The notes under the pieces were generated by a model. It saw only the letters and a list, made by a program, of their open reading frames with translations, was not told the DNA's origin and made no database searches. From NCBI GenBank assembly GCA_023416585.1, contig JAEZHM010000114.1, forward strand, positions 1-31,389: 31,389 nucleotides of DNA, written 5' to 3'. This document shows positions 7,406-15,250 of the stretch, one piece after another. A program made the position numbers and the translations under genes. The stretch comes from Bacillota bacterium (GTDB lineage Bacteria > Bacillota > Clostridia > Christensenellales > Aristaeellaceae). Positions within the stretch are counted from its first letter, which is position 1. Each line of letters begins with the position of its first letter.

Positions 7406-9619
7406 GTGACCCGAATGCTGAAATATTTGAAGAAATCATGGCCTGCCTTACTGCTGGTAGTACTCATGCTGGCAGTGCAAGCCATGTGCGAGCTGGCGCT
7501 GCCCGGCTATACCGCGCGGATTGTGAATGTAGGTATACAGCAGCAGGGTATTGAAAGCTCCTCCCCCACGGTTATTCGTGCAAAAGAGCTGGAAACACTG
7601 TCTGTGTACATGCTTGGTTCCGATTATAACAGCAATGTATTGCCAAATTATGATCAACTGCCAATAAAAGAAGGCACAAAGTATTCTTTGCAGGCTTCAG
7701 AAACGCTGTATGAGCTTAAAAAAGTAGACGATGATACGCGCAAAAGCCTGGACAGCATCTTCTCTCACGCATTCCTGATCCGTATGATTGCTGAGGGCAA
7801 GATTCCGGAATCCATGTCGAAAGCTGGCATTGGCATCTTGCCTGCTAATACCTCGCAATTGTTAGGCGGCCTTTTAACTTTGCCTGCTATATTGCGTGAT
7901 CCAATACTTACCAATATCAACAAGCAAATGGCAGCAATTCCCGAAGCGGCGCTTATACAGGTTGCCATCCCCTACCTGAATGCAGAATACCAGGCAATTG
8001 GCCTGAACGCAGGTTCCATGCAGTCCAATTTCATTCTCCTGGCGGGTCTGAAAATGTTGGGCATTGCCCTGGCCTCCATGGCCGCCTCCGTTTGTGTGGG
8101 TTTTTTAGGATCCCGTGTTTCTGCAACGCTGGGCCGCGATCTGCGCAGCCGTGTGTTTTCCAAGGTGGTGTCTTTTTCCCAAAAGGAAATGGATAATTTC
8201 TCCACTGCTTCGCTGATTACCCGCTCCACCAACGATATCCAGCAGGTGCAGACTGTGTTGGTCTTCCTATTGCGAATGGTGATCTATGCGCCAATCATGG
8301 GATTGGGAGGCGTGTTCCAAGTCCTGCGCACCAACGTATCCATGACCTGGATCATCGCGCTGGCGGTGGGATTGCTGCTTGCGCTGGTTGGAACGCTGTA
8401 CTTTATCGCACTGCCCAAGTTCAATAAGCTGCAGCAGTATATTGACCAGCTGAACCTCGTTTCCAGAGAGATCCTTACCGGCCTTCCCGTCATACGCGCC
8501 TTTGGCACGCAGAAGAAGGAAGAAGAGCGCTTTGACAAAGCCAATACCATACTGAACAAGACGCAGCGCTTCGTGACCAGAATGATGTCCGGCATGATGC
8601 CGCTGATGATGCTGATCATGAACGGTGTCTCCCTTCTGATTCTGTGGGTTGGCGCCCATCAGATCAGCGAAGGCGCCATGCAGGTGGGCGATATTATGGC
8701 TTTCATACAGTATGCCATGCAGATCATCATGGCCTTCTTGATGATTTCCTTTATGTCCATCATGCTCCCCCGCGCCTCCGTGTCCGCCAAGCGTGTTGAC
8801 GAAGTCATATCCTGCACCGCTTCCATTAACGACCCCGTCTCCCCCGCCGAATTTGACGACACGCAAAAGGGCATCGTACGGTTTGAAAATGTTTCTTTCC
8901 GCTATCCCGATGCCAAGGAGGATATGTTAAGCCATATCAGCTTTACCGCGATGCCTGGTCAGACCACCGCTATCCTTGGCGGCACAGGTTCAGGCAAATC
9001 CACGCTGGTACAGCTGATCCCACGGTTTTTTGATGTAACCAGCGGAAGCATCCGGATTGACGGCCGGGATGTGCGGGATGTTACCCAGCACAATTTGCGT
9101 GAGCGTATAGGCTATGTTCCGCAAAAGGGCGTGCTTTTCTCCGGCACCATCGCTTCTAACATATCCTTTGGCGTGGAAAGTTCTCCGCAGGAAGACATTG
9201 AAAAGGCTGCTGCCATTGCCCAGGCATCGGATTTTATTGCCGAAAAGCCGGAAGGCTATGAGGATTCCATTGCCCAGGGCGGTTCCAATGTATCCGGCGG
9301 ACAGAAGCAGCGCCTTGCCATTGCAAGGGCTATACTAAAAAATCCAGAAATATTTATATTCGACGACAGCTTTTCCGCATTGGACTACAAGACGGATGTG
9401 ACACTGCGTTCCGCTCTCAAACGGGAAACAGCAAACAGCACCGTAATCATCGTTGCCCAGCGCATCAGCACCGTACTGCATGCCGAACAGATCATCGTGC
9501 TGGACGAAGGCAAGATAGCCGGCATAGGCAACCATTCGGAACTGATGGAAAATTGCGAAGTATATCGTCAAATTGCCATGAGCCAGCTTTCAAAGGAGGA
9601 ATTGGCACATGCAGAATAA
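7406..9619 (+). CDS. Heterodimeric ABC exporter subunit with degenerate catalytic site and enlarged first extracellular loop
   Basis: An ABC exporter half-transporter (about 737 aa), partner of the next gene. TM1 (WPALLLVVLMLAVQAMC) is followed by about 190 residues with no obvious membrane segment before TM2 (LGIALASMAASVCVGFL); this insert makes it far longer than the usual 570-600 aa. The NBD has Walker A GGTGSGKST around residue 525, a normal signature VSGGQKQR around 629, and Walker B IFIFDDSFSALD, with Asp in place of the catalytic Glu. Its H-loop reads IVAQRIST, with Gln replacing His. Such changes mark the non-catalytic subunit of TM287/288- or BmrCD-type exporters. The start is uncertain: the AAGGAG at 7387-7392 is 13 nt from GTG 7406 and 1 nt from GTG 7394, and ATG 7415 also fits the family. 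The product overlaps the next gene by 11 nt. Confidence 0.88.
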   Translation: MTRMLKYLKKSWPALLLVVLMLAVQAMCELALPGYTARIVNVGIQQQGIESSSPTVIRAKELETLSVYMLGSDYNSNVLPNYDQLPIKEGTKYSLQASETLYELKKVDDDTRKSLDSIFSHAFLIRMIAEGKIPESMSKAGIGILPANTSQLLGGLLTLPAILRDPILTNINKQMAAIPEAALIQVAIPYLNAEYQAIGLNAGSMQSNFILLAGLKMLGIALASMAASVCVGFLGSRVSATLGRDLRSRVFSKVVSFSQKEMDNFSTASLITRSTNDIQQVQTVLVFLLRMVIYAPIMGLGGVFQVLRTNVSMTWIIALAVGLLLALVGTLYFIALPKFNKLQQYIDQLNLVSREILTGLPVIRAFGTQKKEEERFDKANTILNKTQRFVTRMMSGMMPLMMLIMNGVSLLILWVGAHQISEGAMQVGDIMAFIQYAMQIIMAFLMISFMSIMLPRASVSAKRVDEVISCTASINDPVSPAEFDDTQKGIVRFENVSFRYPDAKEDMLSHISFTAMPGQTTAILGGTGSGKSTLVQLIPRFFDVTSGSIRIDGRDVRDVTQHNLRERIGYVPQKGVLFSGTIASNISFGVESSPQEDIEKAAAIAQASDFIAEKPEGYEDSIAQGGSNVSGGQKQRLAIARAILKNPEIFIFDDSFSALDYKTDVTLRSALKRETANSTVIIVAQRISTVLHAEQIIVLDEGKIAGIGNHSELMENCEVYRQIAMSQLSKEELAHAE

Positions 9620-11459
9620 TAGAAATCGCCCCCGCGGACCCATGGGCGGCCCAATGGGCCACGGCCCCATGATGGGAGACAAACCGAAGAATTTCAAAGG
9701 CACTATAGGAAAGCTGATACGCCATCTGGCTGGCTACCGGCTGGCCACCATCATCGTGATTATTCTTGCCATTGCCAGCGCCGCATTATCTATCTATGGT
9801 CCCAAACAGTCAGGTCACATTGTGGATGAAATTTTTACGGGCATTGTGAGCAGCTTTAAGGGCGGTCCGGGTATAGATTTCAATGCCGTATCCGGCTTGC
9901 TGCTGGGACTGCTGCTTTTATATGCGTTCAGTTCCGCCTTCGGCATCCTGCAGGGATATGTGATGGCCGGCGTCTCTCAGAAGTTAAGTTATAATTTCCG
10001 CAGGCAGCTTTCCGAAAAAATCAACCGTCTGCCCATGAGCCACTTTGACGGCGTGACTCACGGCGAAGTGCTGTCCCGCATCACCAATGATGTGGATACC
10101 CTGACCCAAAGCCTGAATCAGAGCTTGTCCCAGGTGATCTCTTCCATTACCATAGCCATCGGCGTGTTGATTATGATGATTACCATCTCCTGGCAGATGA
10201 CGCTGGCCACCCTTCTGATCGTGCCGCTATCCGCCGTACTCATGCAGTTTGTGGTGAAGAAATCTCAAAAGCACTTTGTTCGCCAGCAGCAATATCTGGG
10301 CCATGTAAACGGCCAGGTGGAGGAGGTCTATTCAGGGCAGTTGATTGTCAAGGCATTTAACGGCGAACAGCGGGCGCTTAATGCCTTTGAGGAAAATAAC
10401 AAGGAGTTGTATGAATCCGCCTGGAAATCGCAATTCCTGTCTGGCATGATGATGCCTATCATGACCTTCATCGGCAATCTTGGGTATGTGCTTGTGGCCA
10501 TTCTGGGCGGCTCTCTTGCTATCCGGGGTGTCATCACCGTTGGCGATATCCAATCCTTTATTCAATACGTTCGTATGTTCAACCAGCCTCTGTCGCAAAT
10601 CGCCCAGGTGGCAACCATGCTCCAGTCCACCGCTGCGGCAGCGGAGCGTGTGTTTGAATTCCTGGAGCTTCCTGAGGAAGAACAACGTATTCCTAATCCT
10701 ACGTCCATTGCGAACCTTACCGGCCAGGTGACTTTTGACCATGTGCAGTTCGGCTATACGCAGGAAAAGACAATCATCCGCGATTTCAGTGCTGTTGTGA
10801 GGCCAGGCCAAAAGGTGGCAATCGTCGGCCCCACAGGCGCTGGAAAGACCACTATGGTCAAGCTGCTGATGCGTTTCTATGACGTATCGGGCGGCCGGAT
10901 TCTTATCGACGGCCACGACCTTCGCAGCTTTGACAGGCAGGAAATACGCAGCCTGTTCGGTATGGTACTGCAGGATACATGGCTCTTTAACGGAAGTATT
11001 CTGGAAAATATTCGCTATGGAAAACTAAACGCTACTCCTGAGGAAGTGGAAGCAGCCGCCAGAGCAGCCCATGCCCATCACTTCATTCAGACGCTGCCGG
11101 GTGGCTATGATATGACCATCAATGAGGAAGCCAATAACATCTCCCAAGGTCAGAAGCAGCTGCTTACCATAGCCAGAGCTATATTGGCTGATCCACAAAT
11201 ACTGATCTTGGACGAGGCTACAAGTTCCGTGGATACACGCACGGAGCTGCGCATACAGAAGGCCATGGATAACCTGATGCGCGGCCGCACCAGCTTTGTC
11301 ATCGCCCACCGCCTGTCCACCATCCGGGATGCGGATCTAATCCTGGTCATGCGAGACGGCGATATTGTGGAGCAAGGTAAACACGAGGAATTGCTTGAGA
11401 AGAACGGCTTCTACGCACAGCTTTATAACGCGCAGTTCCAGCAGGCTATGTCTGCTTAA
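9609..11459 (+). CDS. Heterodimeric ABC exporter subunit with canonical catalytic site
   Basis: The second half-transporter (616 aa). A polar, Gly/Pro/Met-rich N-terminal tail (RPRGPMGGPMGHGPMMG) precedes TM1 (LATIIVIILAIASAALSIYG). The NBD has Walker A GPTGAGKTT near residue 407, Walker B ILILDEATSSVD with the catalytic Glu near 535, and H-loop FVIAHRLST. Its signature is ISQGQKQLL instead of SGGQ. In the head-to-tail dimer this altered signature pairs with the Asp/Gln-altered site of the partner, while the intact SGGQ of the partner serves this subunit's intact site, so the two sequences fit one heterodimer. The ATG at 9609 has AAAGGAGG 9-10 nt upstream. Export of drugs or lipids is likely; the substrate is unknown. 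Confidence 0.92.
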   Translation: MQNNRNRPRGPMGGPMGHGPMMGDKPKNFKGTIGKLIRHLAGYRLATIIVIILAIASAALSIYGPKQSGHIVDEIFTGIVSSFKGGPGIDFNAVSGLLLGLLLLYAFSSAFGILQGYVMAGVSQKLSYNFRRQLSEKINRLPMSHFDGVTHGEVLSRITNDVDTLTQSLNQSLSQVISSITIAIGVLIMMITISWQMTLATLLIVPLSAVLMQFVVKKSQKHFVRQQQYLGHVNGQVEEVYSGQLIVKAFNGEQRALNAFEENNKELYESAWKSQFLSGMMMPIMTFIGNLGYVLVAILGGSLAIRGVITVGDIQSFIQYVRMFNQPLSQIAQVATMLQSTAAAAERVFEFLELPEEEQRIPNPTSIANLTGQVTFDHVQFGYTQEKTIIRDFSAVVRPGQKVAIVGPTGAGKTTMVKLLMRFYDVSGGRILIDGHDLRSFDRQEIRSLFGMVLQDTWLFNGSILENIRYGKLNATPEEVEAAARAAHAHHFIQTLPGGYDMTINEEANNISQGQKQLLTIARAILADPQILILDEATSSVDTRTELRIQKAMDNLMRGRTSFVIAHRLSTIRDADLILVMRDGDIVEQGKHEELLEKNGFYAQLYNAQFQQAMSA

Positions 11460-11518
11460 TACGACAAAACAAAAAGAAGGCTTCGCAAAACAGCGAATTC
11501 TTCTTCAGAGTGTCAAAA

Positions 11519-11550
11519 AACCGGGTGTTTCATCGCTGAAACACCCGGTT
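11519..11550 (-). terminator. Rho-independent terminator facing the minus strand (Nudix gene)
   Basis: A perfect 14-bp stem (11519-11532 with 11537-11550) encloses a TCGC loop. Six A residues at 11515-11520 become a U-run after the hairpin when read on the minus strand. It lies about 210 nt past the Nudix stop. It may also weaken read-through from the exporter operon on the plus strand, but no T-run follows it there. Confidence 0.7.
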
Positions 11551-11634
11551 ATATCATCATCACCATTATCATTGTACCATAAAGCACCGGCAATACCAAA
11601 AAAAATCAAGGACATTTCTGCCCATGCAATTCAG

Positions 11635-11663
11635 CGCGTTACCAGTGGTAAAGCGTCTTTTTT
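11635..11663 (+). terminator. Rho-independent terminator of the marR-exporter operon
   Basis: A 9-bp stem with one mismatch (11635-11643 with 11647-11655) and an AGT loop is followed by TCTTTTTTA. It lies about 175 nt past the exporter stop. The 300-nt stretch 11460-11761 holds this, the minus-strand terminator, and an imperfect hairpin at about 11475-11504; I see no gene in it. Confidence 0.65.
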
Positions 11664-11761
11664 ATGGTTGCTCCGCCACGCCCCATTCGGGGAAGTTTGT
11701 TAAGCAGAAAAGAACCTGCCATCACCACACAGTATGCTTATAATGCACATACATCAGCCAT

Positions 11762-12268
11762 TTAATCTACCTCGAATAATTCGTTAATGTAAGTAAATAA
11801 TCCCCACGTTAAGAACGTTCCCTCGTCAATCATGTGGTTTATTTCAGCGCGGCTTGCCCACATTGCTCCGCAGGTTTCATCAGGAGCAAGGGTCACGGTT
11901 GATATATCAACATTTTGCCGGAACAGCCATACATCAGCTAAACAATGGTTACATACACATTTCCGTATTTGATGCTTAATCATTTGCCCGTTCTGTGGTT
12001 CAAGAATAATACCTAATTCCTCATTCGTTTCTTTTAATGCAGTAGTCAAACTGTCATCTCCGGCAACCGCATTTCCACCCGTACATTCCCAAATATTGGG
12101 GAACGGTTTGTTCGGCGATCTTTGCGAAATAAGGTAATCGCCGTTGTCGTTCTCAATCCATACATTAACCGTAAGATGGTATTCACCTTTGCACATAGGC
12201 TTGCCGCGCTCGTGAAGACGACCTGTTGCGTTGCCGTTTTCGTCAAGAATATCCCAAAGTTCAGCCAA
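11762..12268 (-). CDS. Nudix hydrolase family protein
   Basis: A 168-aa cytoplasmic Nudix-fold protein. The Nudix box starts at GGNAVAGDDSL and ends in KETNEELGI. It keeps the metal-binding EE pair, but two consensus positions are conservatively altered (first E to D, R to K). The N-terminus (ELWDILDENGNATGRLHERG) resembles the isopentenyl-diphosphate-isomerase-like branch of Nudix proteins, but the substrate cannot be stated. Translation starts at a TTG (12268) with GGAGG 7-8 nt upstream. It is a single-gene unit facing away from spoVA and looks more AT-rich than the flanking exporter and spoVA genes, which may mean separate acquisition. Confidence 0.88.
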   Translation of the reverse strand: MAELWDILDENGNATGRLHERGKPMCKGEYHLTVNVWIENDNGDYLISQRSPNKPFPNIWECTGGNAVAGDDSLTTALKETNEELGIILEPQNGQMIKHQIRKCVCNHCLADVWLFRQNVDISTVTLAPDETCGAMWASRAEINHMIDEGTFLTWGLFTYINELFEVD

Positions 12269-12417
12269 GTTTATTCCTCCGTCCGTATAACGCCATATTC
12301 ACAAAATATAAATACCGTGCCTTTGAACTACCAATGATACTCCTGTATCTTCACGGCCGAGAATTCATCATCGGCGCTCCGACAAAAACTGCCAGAGTAA
12401 AACCATACTGTGCTATC

Positions 12418-12423
12418 ATTATA
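12418..12423 (-). promoter_or_regulatory. Extended -10 promoter for the Nudix gene
   Basis: On the minus strand the sequence TGGTATAAT contains a perfect -10 hexamer preceded by the extended TGn element. No good -35 hexamer is visible 17 bp upstream. Start would be near 12411, leaving a leader of about 140 nt. The 350-nt stretch 12269-12617 between the Nudix gene and the first spoVA ORF holds this promoter, the sigma-G-like site and an inverted repeat; no gene was seen. Confidence 0.5.
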
Positions 12424-12526
12424 CCAGATATACAGTAAAAGGCGATGTGCATTTGCTAAACGCTTCACCTTTTTTGTGTCCTTCATTTTCCATAAAGCAT
12501 CTCCTTTTTGAACAAATTAAGCGGCA

Positions 12527-12578
12527 GGTACATGAGCAAATCAAGTGCGGCACATACTACAGCTTGCGGTCATGTACC
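12527..12578. repeat. Inverted repeat flanking the spoVA promoter
   Basis: GGTACATGA (12527-12535) and TCATGTACC (12570-12578) are perfect inverted copies, 34 bp apart. They bracket the sigma-G-like -10 element, and the left copy overlaps its -35. It could be a paired binding site for a forespore regulator such as SpoVT, or chance. Confidence 0.4.
12530..12559 (+). promoter_or_regulatory. Candidate sigma-G (forespore) promoter of the spoVA operon
   Basis: CATACTA at 12553-12559 matches the sigma-G -10 consensus CATWHTA fully. ACATG at 12530-12534, 18 bp upstream, matches the -35 consensus GHATR at four of five positions. spoVA operons are forespore-expressed under sigma-G in Bacillus and Clostridium. 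The resulting leader to the small ORF would be about 50 nt, and to spoVAC about 190 nt. Confidence 0.55.
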
Positions 12579-12617
12579 GGCATTTTTGCACGCCATGGAA
12601 AGCAGGTGTTAACCTGA

Positions 12618-12764
12618 ATGGAAAAAACAAGGTCCACCCTCGTTCCCTATACCCTGGAAACGATCCCCCGGGCAGGTGACCGGGAGATACGCATGCGGCC
12701 CATGTCTGGCACCATCCATGCGCGGCCCAGGAAGTCAGTGCCAAAGGAGAAATCGAATGTTTGA
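12618..12764 (+). CDS. Candidate small basic protein (48 aa) overlapping spoVAC
   Basis: An open frame of 48 codons starts at ATG 12618 with a moderate SD (AGGTG, 9 nt spacing) and ends at TGA 12762-12764, overlapping the first 8 nt of spoVAC. The product starts MEKTRSTLVPYTLETIPRA, is rich in Arg/Lys, and has no membrane segment or signal peptide. Its frame lies directly between the sigma-G-like promoter and spoVAC, and the spoVAC SD is inside it, a layout typical of translational coupling. I do not recognise the family. It could be a forespore small protein or a non-coding leader that happens to be open. Confidence 0.4.
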   Translation: MEKTRSTLVPYTLETIPRAGDREIRMRPMSGTIHARPRKSVPKEKSNV

Positions 12765-13233
12765 CAAACAAAAGCCCATTCCCCTGCGCCAGAAGAAAAA
12801 GCAGGACGAGTACCGTGACCTTGTCTCCCGCATTTCTCCTAAATCTCCGTTGGGCCAGGGCATGTTGAAGGCATTCCTGGTAGGCGGGCTGATTTGTGTG
12901 CTGGGGCAGGCGTTCATAGACATCGGCAAAGCGTATCTGGATATGACCGCCAGCGCCGCAAGCGCCTTTGCGAGCATCGTGCTTGTATTCCTCACGGCAC
13001 TGTTTACCGGAATAGGCCTTTTTGATAAGCTGGCCAAGTTCGGCGGTGCCGGCACGCTGGTACCCATCACCGGCTTTGCCAATGCCATGGTCTCCCCCGC
13101 GATGGAATTTCGCAGGGAAGGCATGGTGCTGGGGTTGGGCGCACGGTTGTTTACAATTGCAGGGCCAGTGCTGGTATACGGCATAAGCGCCTCGGTGATC
13201 GTAGGCATACTCTACGCAATCTTCCGTTGGTAA
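12757..13233 (+). CDS. spoVAC: Stage V sporulation protein AC
   Basis: An inner-forespore-membrane protein (158 aa) and part of the channel moving Ca-dipicolinate into the developing spore and out at germination. A polar N-terminal region (about 40 residues) is followed by four or so membrane segments, starting with MLKAFLVGGLICVLGQAFID. The family's GTLVPITGFANAMVSPAMEF segment is present (GAGT-, PITGFAN-). The ATG at 12757 is preceded by AAAGGAG, and a longer frame reaching to 12676 is rejected since its extra residues are unlike SpoVAC. spoVAD follows after 14 nt. The sequence pairs with SpoVAE, which shares the GAGATVPLTGFGHALSQG motif. Confidence 0.96.
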   Translation: MFDKQKPIPLRQKKKQDEYRDLVSRISPKSPLGQGMLKAFLVGGLICVLGQAFIDIGKAYLDMTASAASAFASIVLVFLTALFTGIGLFDKLAKFGGAGTLVPITGFANAMVSPAMEFRREGMVLGLGARLFTIAGPVLVYGISASVIVGILYAIFRW

Positions 13234-13247
13234 GGGGGGACCAAGCC

Positions 13248-14273
13248 ATGGAAAAAAGAATGGGATCTGAAACAGTGCTGCTTCCCTCACGGCCCGGGAT
13301 CATTGCCGGAGCAGCCTACGCCGGGAAAAAGGAAAAGGAAGGTCCGCTGGGCGATCTCTTCGACCAAATCGTTGAGGACGATACCTACGGTGAAGAAAGC
13401 TGGGAAAAGGCCGAAAGCCACTTTTTCTACTCGGCCGCCAAGACTTGCCTTCAAAAAGCAGGGATCATTGAAAAGTCCGTGCAATATCTGCTGGGCGGAG
13501 ATCTGCTAAATCAAATCATGGCCTCTTCCATGGCTGCAAGGGAATTGGGCATCCCATTCCTGGGCTTGTACGGAGCCTGCTCCACCATGGCGGAAAGCCT
13601 GGCCCTGGGCTCCATGCTTGTGGATGGAGGCTTTGCCAAGCAGGTGATCTGCGGTGCCAGCAGTCATTTCTGCACCGCAGAACGGCAATACCGCTTTCCT
13701 CTGGAATACGGCAGCCAGCGCTGCCCCACCTCTCAGTGGACGGTGACAGGTGCCGGGGTTACACTATTATCCAGCGATGCGAATTTGAAACCCATCGCCC
13801 ATGTAACCCATGTGACCATTGGCCGTCTGGTGGATATGGGCGTAACAGACGCCAACAACATGGGGGCCGCAATGGCGCCGGCGGCAGCCTCCACCATTGC
13901 TGCGCATTTTCAGGATACGGGGCGAAGCGCCGCAGATTATGATCGGATTGTCACCGGCGATCTTGGACGGGTAGGCCATGATCTGCTGCTGGAACTGATG
14001 GAGAAAAAAGGCTTGCCCCTGGACTATGACCACTATATGGATTGCGGTTTGCAGATTTACGATGCCAACCAGGATGTGCATGCAGGAGGAAGCGGCTGCG
14101 GCTGTTCCGCCTGTGTGTTCAATACGCTGCTTATAAGCAAACTGGCTTCGGGTGAATTCAAGCGCATCCTGTTCATGGCCACAGGAGCACTGCTTAGCCC
14201 CACCAGCAACCAGCAGGGAGAAAGCATCCCCGGTGTGGCCCATGCGGTAGCCATTGAATCAGCGCAGGCCTGA
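13248..14273 (+). CDS. spoVAD: Stage V sporulation protein AD
   Basis: The dipicolinate-binding SpoVA subunit (341 aa, family length about 338). It has a thiolase-like fold and sits on the outer face of the inner spore membrane. Recognisable segments are LPSRPGIIAGAAYAGKKE near the N-terminus, LGLYGACSTMAESL, the TVTGAGVTLL region, and the C-terminal GGSGCGCSACVFN. ATG 13248 has GGGGGGA 7-8 nt upstream. Together with AC and AE it forms the minimal spoVAC-AD-AE set common in clostridia; spoVAA, AB and AF are not nearby. Confidence 0.97.
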   Translation: MEKRMGSETVLLPSRPGIIAGAAYAGKKEKEGPLGDLFDQIVEDDTYGEESWEKAESHFFYSAAKTCLQKAGIIEKSVQYLLGGDLLNQIMASSMAARELGIPFLGLYGACSTMAESLALGSMLVDGGFAKQVICGASSHFCTAERQYRFPLEYGSQRCPTSQWTVTGAGVTLLSSDANLKPIAHVTHVTIGRLVDMGVTDANNMGAAMAPAAASTIAAHFQDTGRSAADYDRIVTGDLGRVGHDLLLELMEKKGLPLDYDHYMDCGLQIYDANQDVHAGGSGCGCSACVFNTLLISKLASGEFKRILFMATGALLSPTSNQQGESIPGVAHAVAIESAQA

Positions 14274-14285
14274 GGAGGAGTATGC

Positions 14286-14645
14286 ATGTGGATGTATCTG
14301 AAGGTTTTCCTGGTAGGCGGCCTTTTTTGCGCCATCGGTGAGCTGTTGGTGATGAAGACAGCGGCGACACCCGCCCGCATCCTGGTAGGATATATTGTTG
14401 CGGGCGTTATCCTGAGTGCCGTAGGCTTATATGGCCCTATCGTTGAATTTGCAGGTGCCGGAGCCACCGTTCCATTAACAGGCTTTGGGCACGCGCTAAG
14501 CCAGGGTGTCATCCATGCCGTGCAGGAGATAGGCTTCATGGGTGCATTTACCGGCGGCCTTACAGCCACCTCCGGCGGCATCACCGCGGCGGTTTTGTTC
14601 GGCGCCCTGGCCGCCATGCTGTTCAAGCCCAAGGCAAAAGGATGA
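14286..14645 (+). CDS. spoVAE: Stage V sporulation protein AE
   Basis: A small membrane protein (119 aa; family about 116) of the SpoVAC/SpoVAE family. About four hydrophobic segments are visible, beginning MYLKVFLVGGLFCAIGELLV. The conserved GAGATVPLTGFGHALSQGV stretch and a C-terminal GGITAAVLFGALAAMLFKP follow. ATG 14286 has GAGGAGGAG immediately before it; the second in-frame ATG at 14292 is equally possible. It is the last gene of the operon and is followed by a strong terminator. Confidence 0.96.
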   Translation: MWMYLKVFLVGGLFCAIGELLVMKTAATPARILVGYIVAGVILSAVGLYGPIVEFAGAGATVPLTGFGHALSQGVIHAVQEIGFMGAFTGGLTATSGGITAAVLFGALAAMLFKPKAKG

Positions 14646-14667
14646 TGTATTTATACTAATTTCAAAA

Positions 14668-14731
14668 TCAAGCAAAAACAGCGCAACGGCACAAAGAAGG
14701 TGGCGTATGCGCTGTTTATTTTTTGCTTGAC
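14668..14731 (+). terminator. Rho-independent terminator of the spoVA operon
   Basis: A perfect 10-bp inner stem (14676-14685 with 14708-14717) is followed by TTTATTTTTT. The pairing continues outward: TCAAGCAAAAA on the left pairs with TTTTTGCTTGA on the right across a short bulge. The right end of this repeat overlaps the -35 of the next promoter, TTGACA at 14727. Confidence 0.75.
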
Positions 14732-14755
14732 AACTTAAGATCTGTATAGTAATAT
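14727..14755 (+). promoter_or_regulatory. Sigma-A promoter of the marR-nitroreductase operon
   Basis: TTGACA (14727-14732) and TAATAT (14750-14755) are 17 bp apart. A short inverted repeat, TAATT (14766-14770) with AATTA (14779-14783), spans the SD and start codon just downstream and is a possible MarR site. Confidence 0.7.
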
Positions 14756-14782
14756 TTTTCCATCTTAATTCGAGGTCTAATT

Positions 14783-15223
14783 ATGAATGTTATGAACAAA
14801 ATGTCTCCAATGTCCAGAATCGGTGTGATCTTCCTTACTTGGCGTCGTTGCCTTCAAAAGCGGATTCTGCCATACGGCATTACGCTGAAGCAATTGTACA
14901 TTCTTCGCCGGCTACAAAAAAAGGAGGTGTTATCTCCATCCGAAATTGCAGTACTGTTATATTGCGACCGACCAACCGCAACCACAATTCTTAATACCAT
15001 GAAGGCAAAGGGATGGGTAATGAGTGAACGGGATCCACTAAACATGAAAAAGCAGAGGATCATTCTCACTGATGCAGGCCTTAAGAAGCTATCCTCCCTG
15101 TCGGGCTTTTCGTTGGAGCCTGATTTTGATCCCATGGCATGCTTTACATTGGAAGAACGATTACAGTTTGAACTACTGCTTCATAAGCTCTCAGCTCACA
15201 TGAACAAACTTCCAACTGAATAG
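14783..15223 (+). CDS. MarR family transcriptional regulator (nitroreductase operon)
   Basis: A 146-aa winged-helix protein. The HTH region reads LSPSEIAVLLYCDRPTATTI, followed by LNTMKAKGWVMSERDPLNMK and the wing QRIILTDAGLKKL. ATG 14783 has GAGG 7 nt upstream. It is unlike the MarR protein at 6927 apart from the fold. The nitroreductase-like gene lies 27 nt downstream in the same direction, so the two are probably one autoregulated unit responding to a redox-active or aromatic compound. It looks more AT-rich than spoVA. Confidence 0.88.
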   Translation: MNVMNKMSPMSRIGVIFLTWRRCLQKRILPYGITLKQLYILRRLQKKEVLSPSEIAVLLYCDRPTATTILNTMKAKGWVMSERDPLNMKKQRIILTDAGLKKLSSLSGFSLEPDFDPMACFTLEERLQFELLLHKLSAHMNKLPTE

Positions 15224-15250
15224 TACCCGGTAAAAAAGAGGAGCAACATA

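Noticed and set aside
12046..12440. Small ORFs on both strands around the Nudix gene
   Set aside because: No SD sites or recognisable sequence; they are shadow frames or run through the promoter region.
12440..12480. Terminator-like imperfect hairpin with T-run on the plus strand
   Set aside because: Three mismatches in the stem and no plus-strand gene upstream that still needs termination after 11663.
12541..13290. 249-codon minus-strand ORF across the spoVA promoter and spoVAC
   Set aside because: Overlaps spoVAC completely, no SD, product is compositionally odd.
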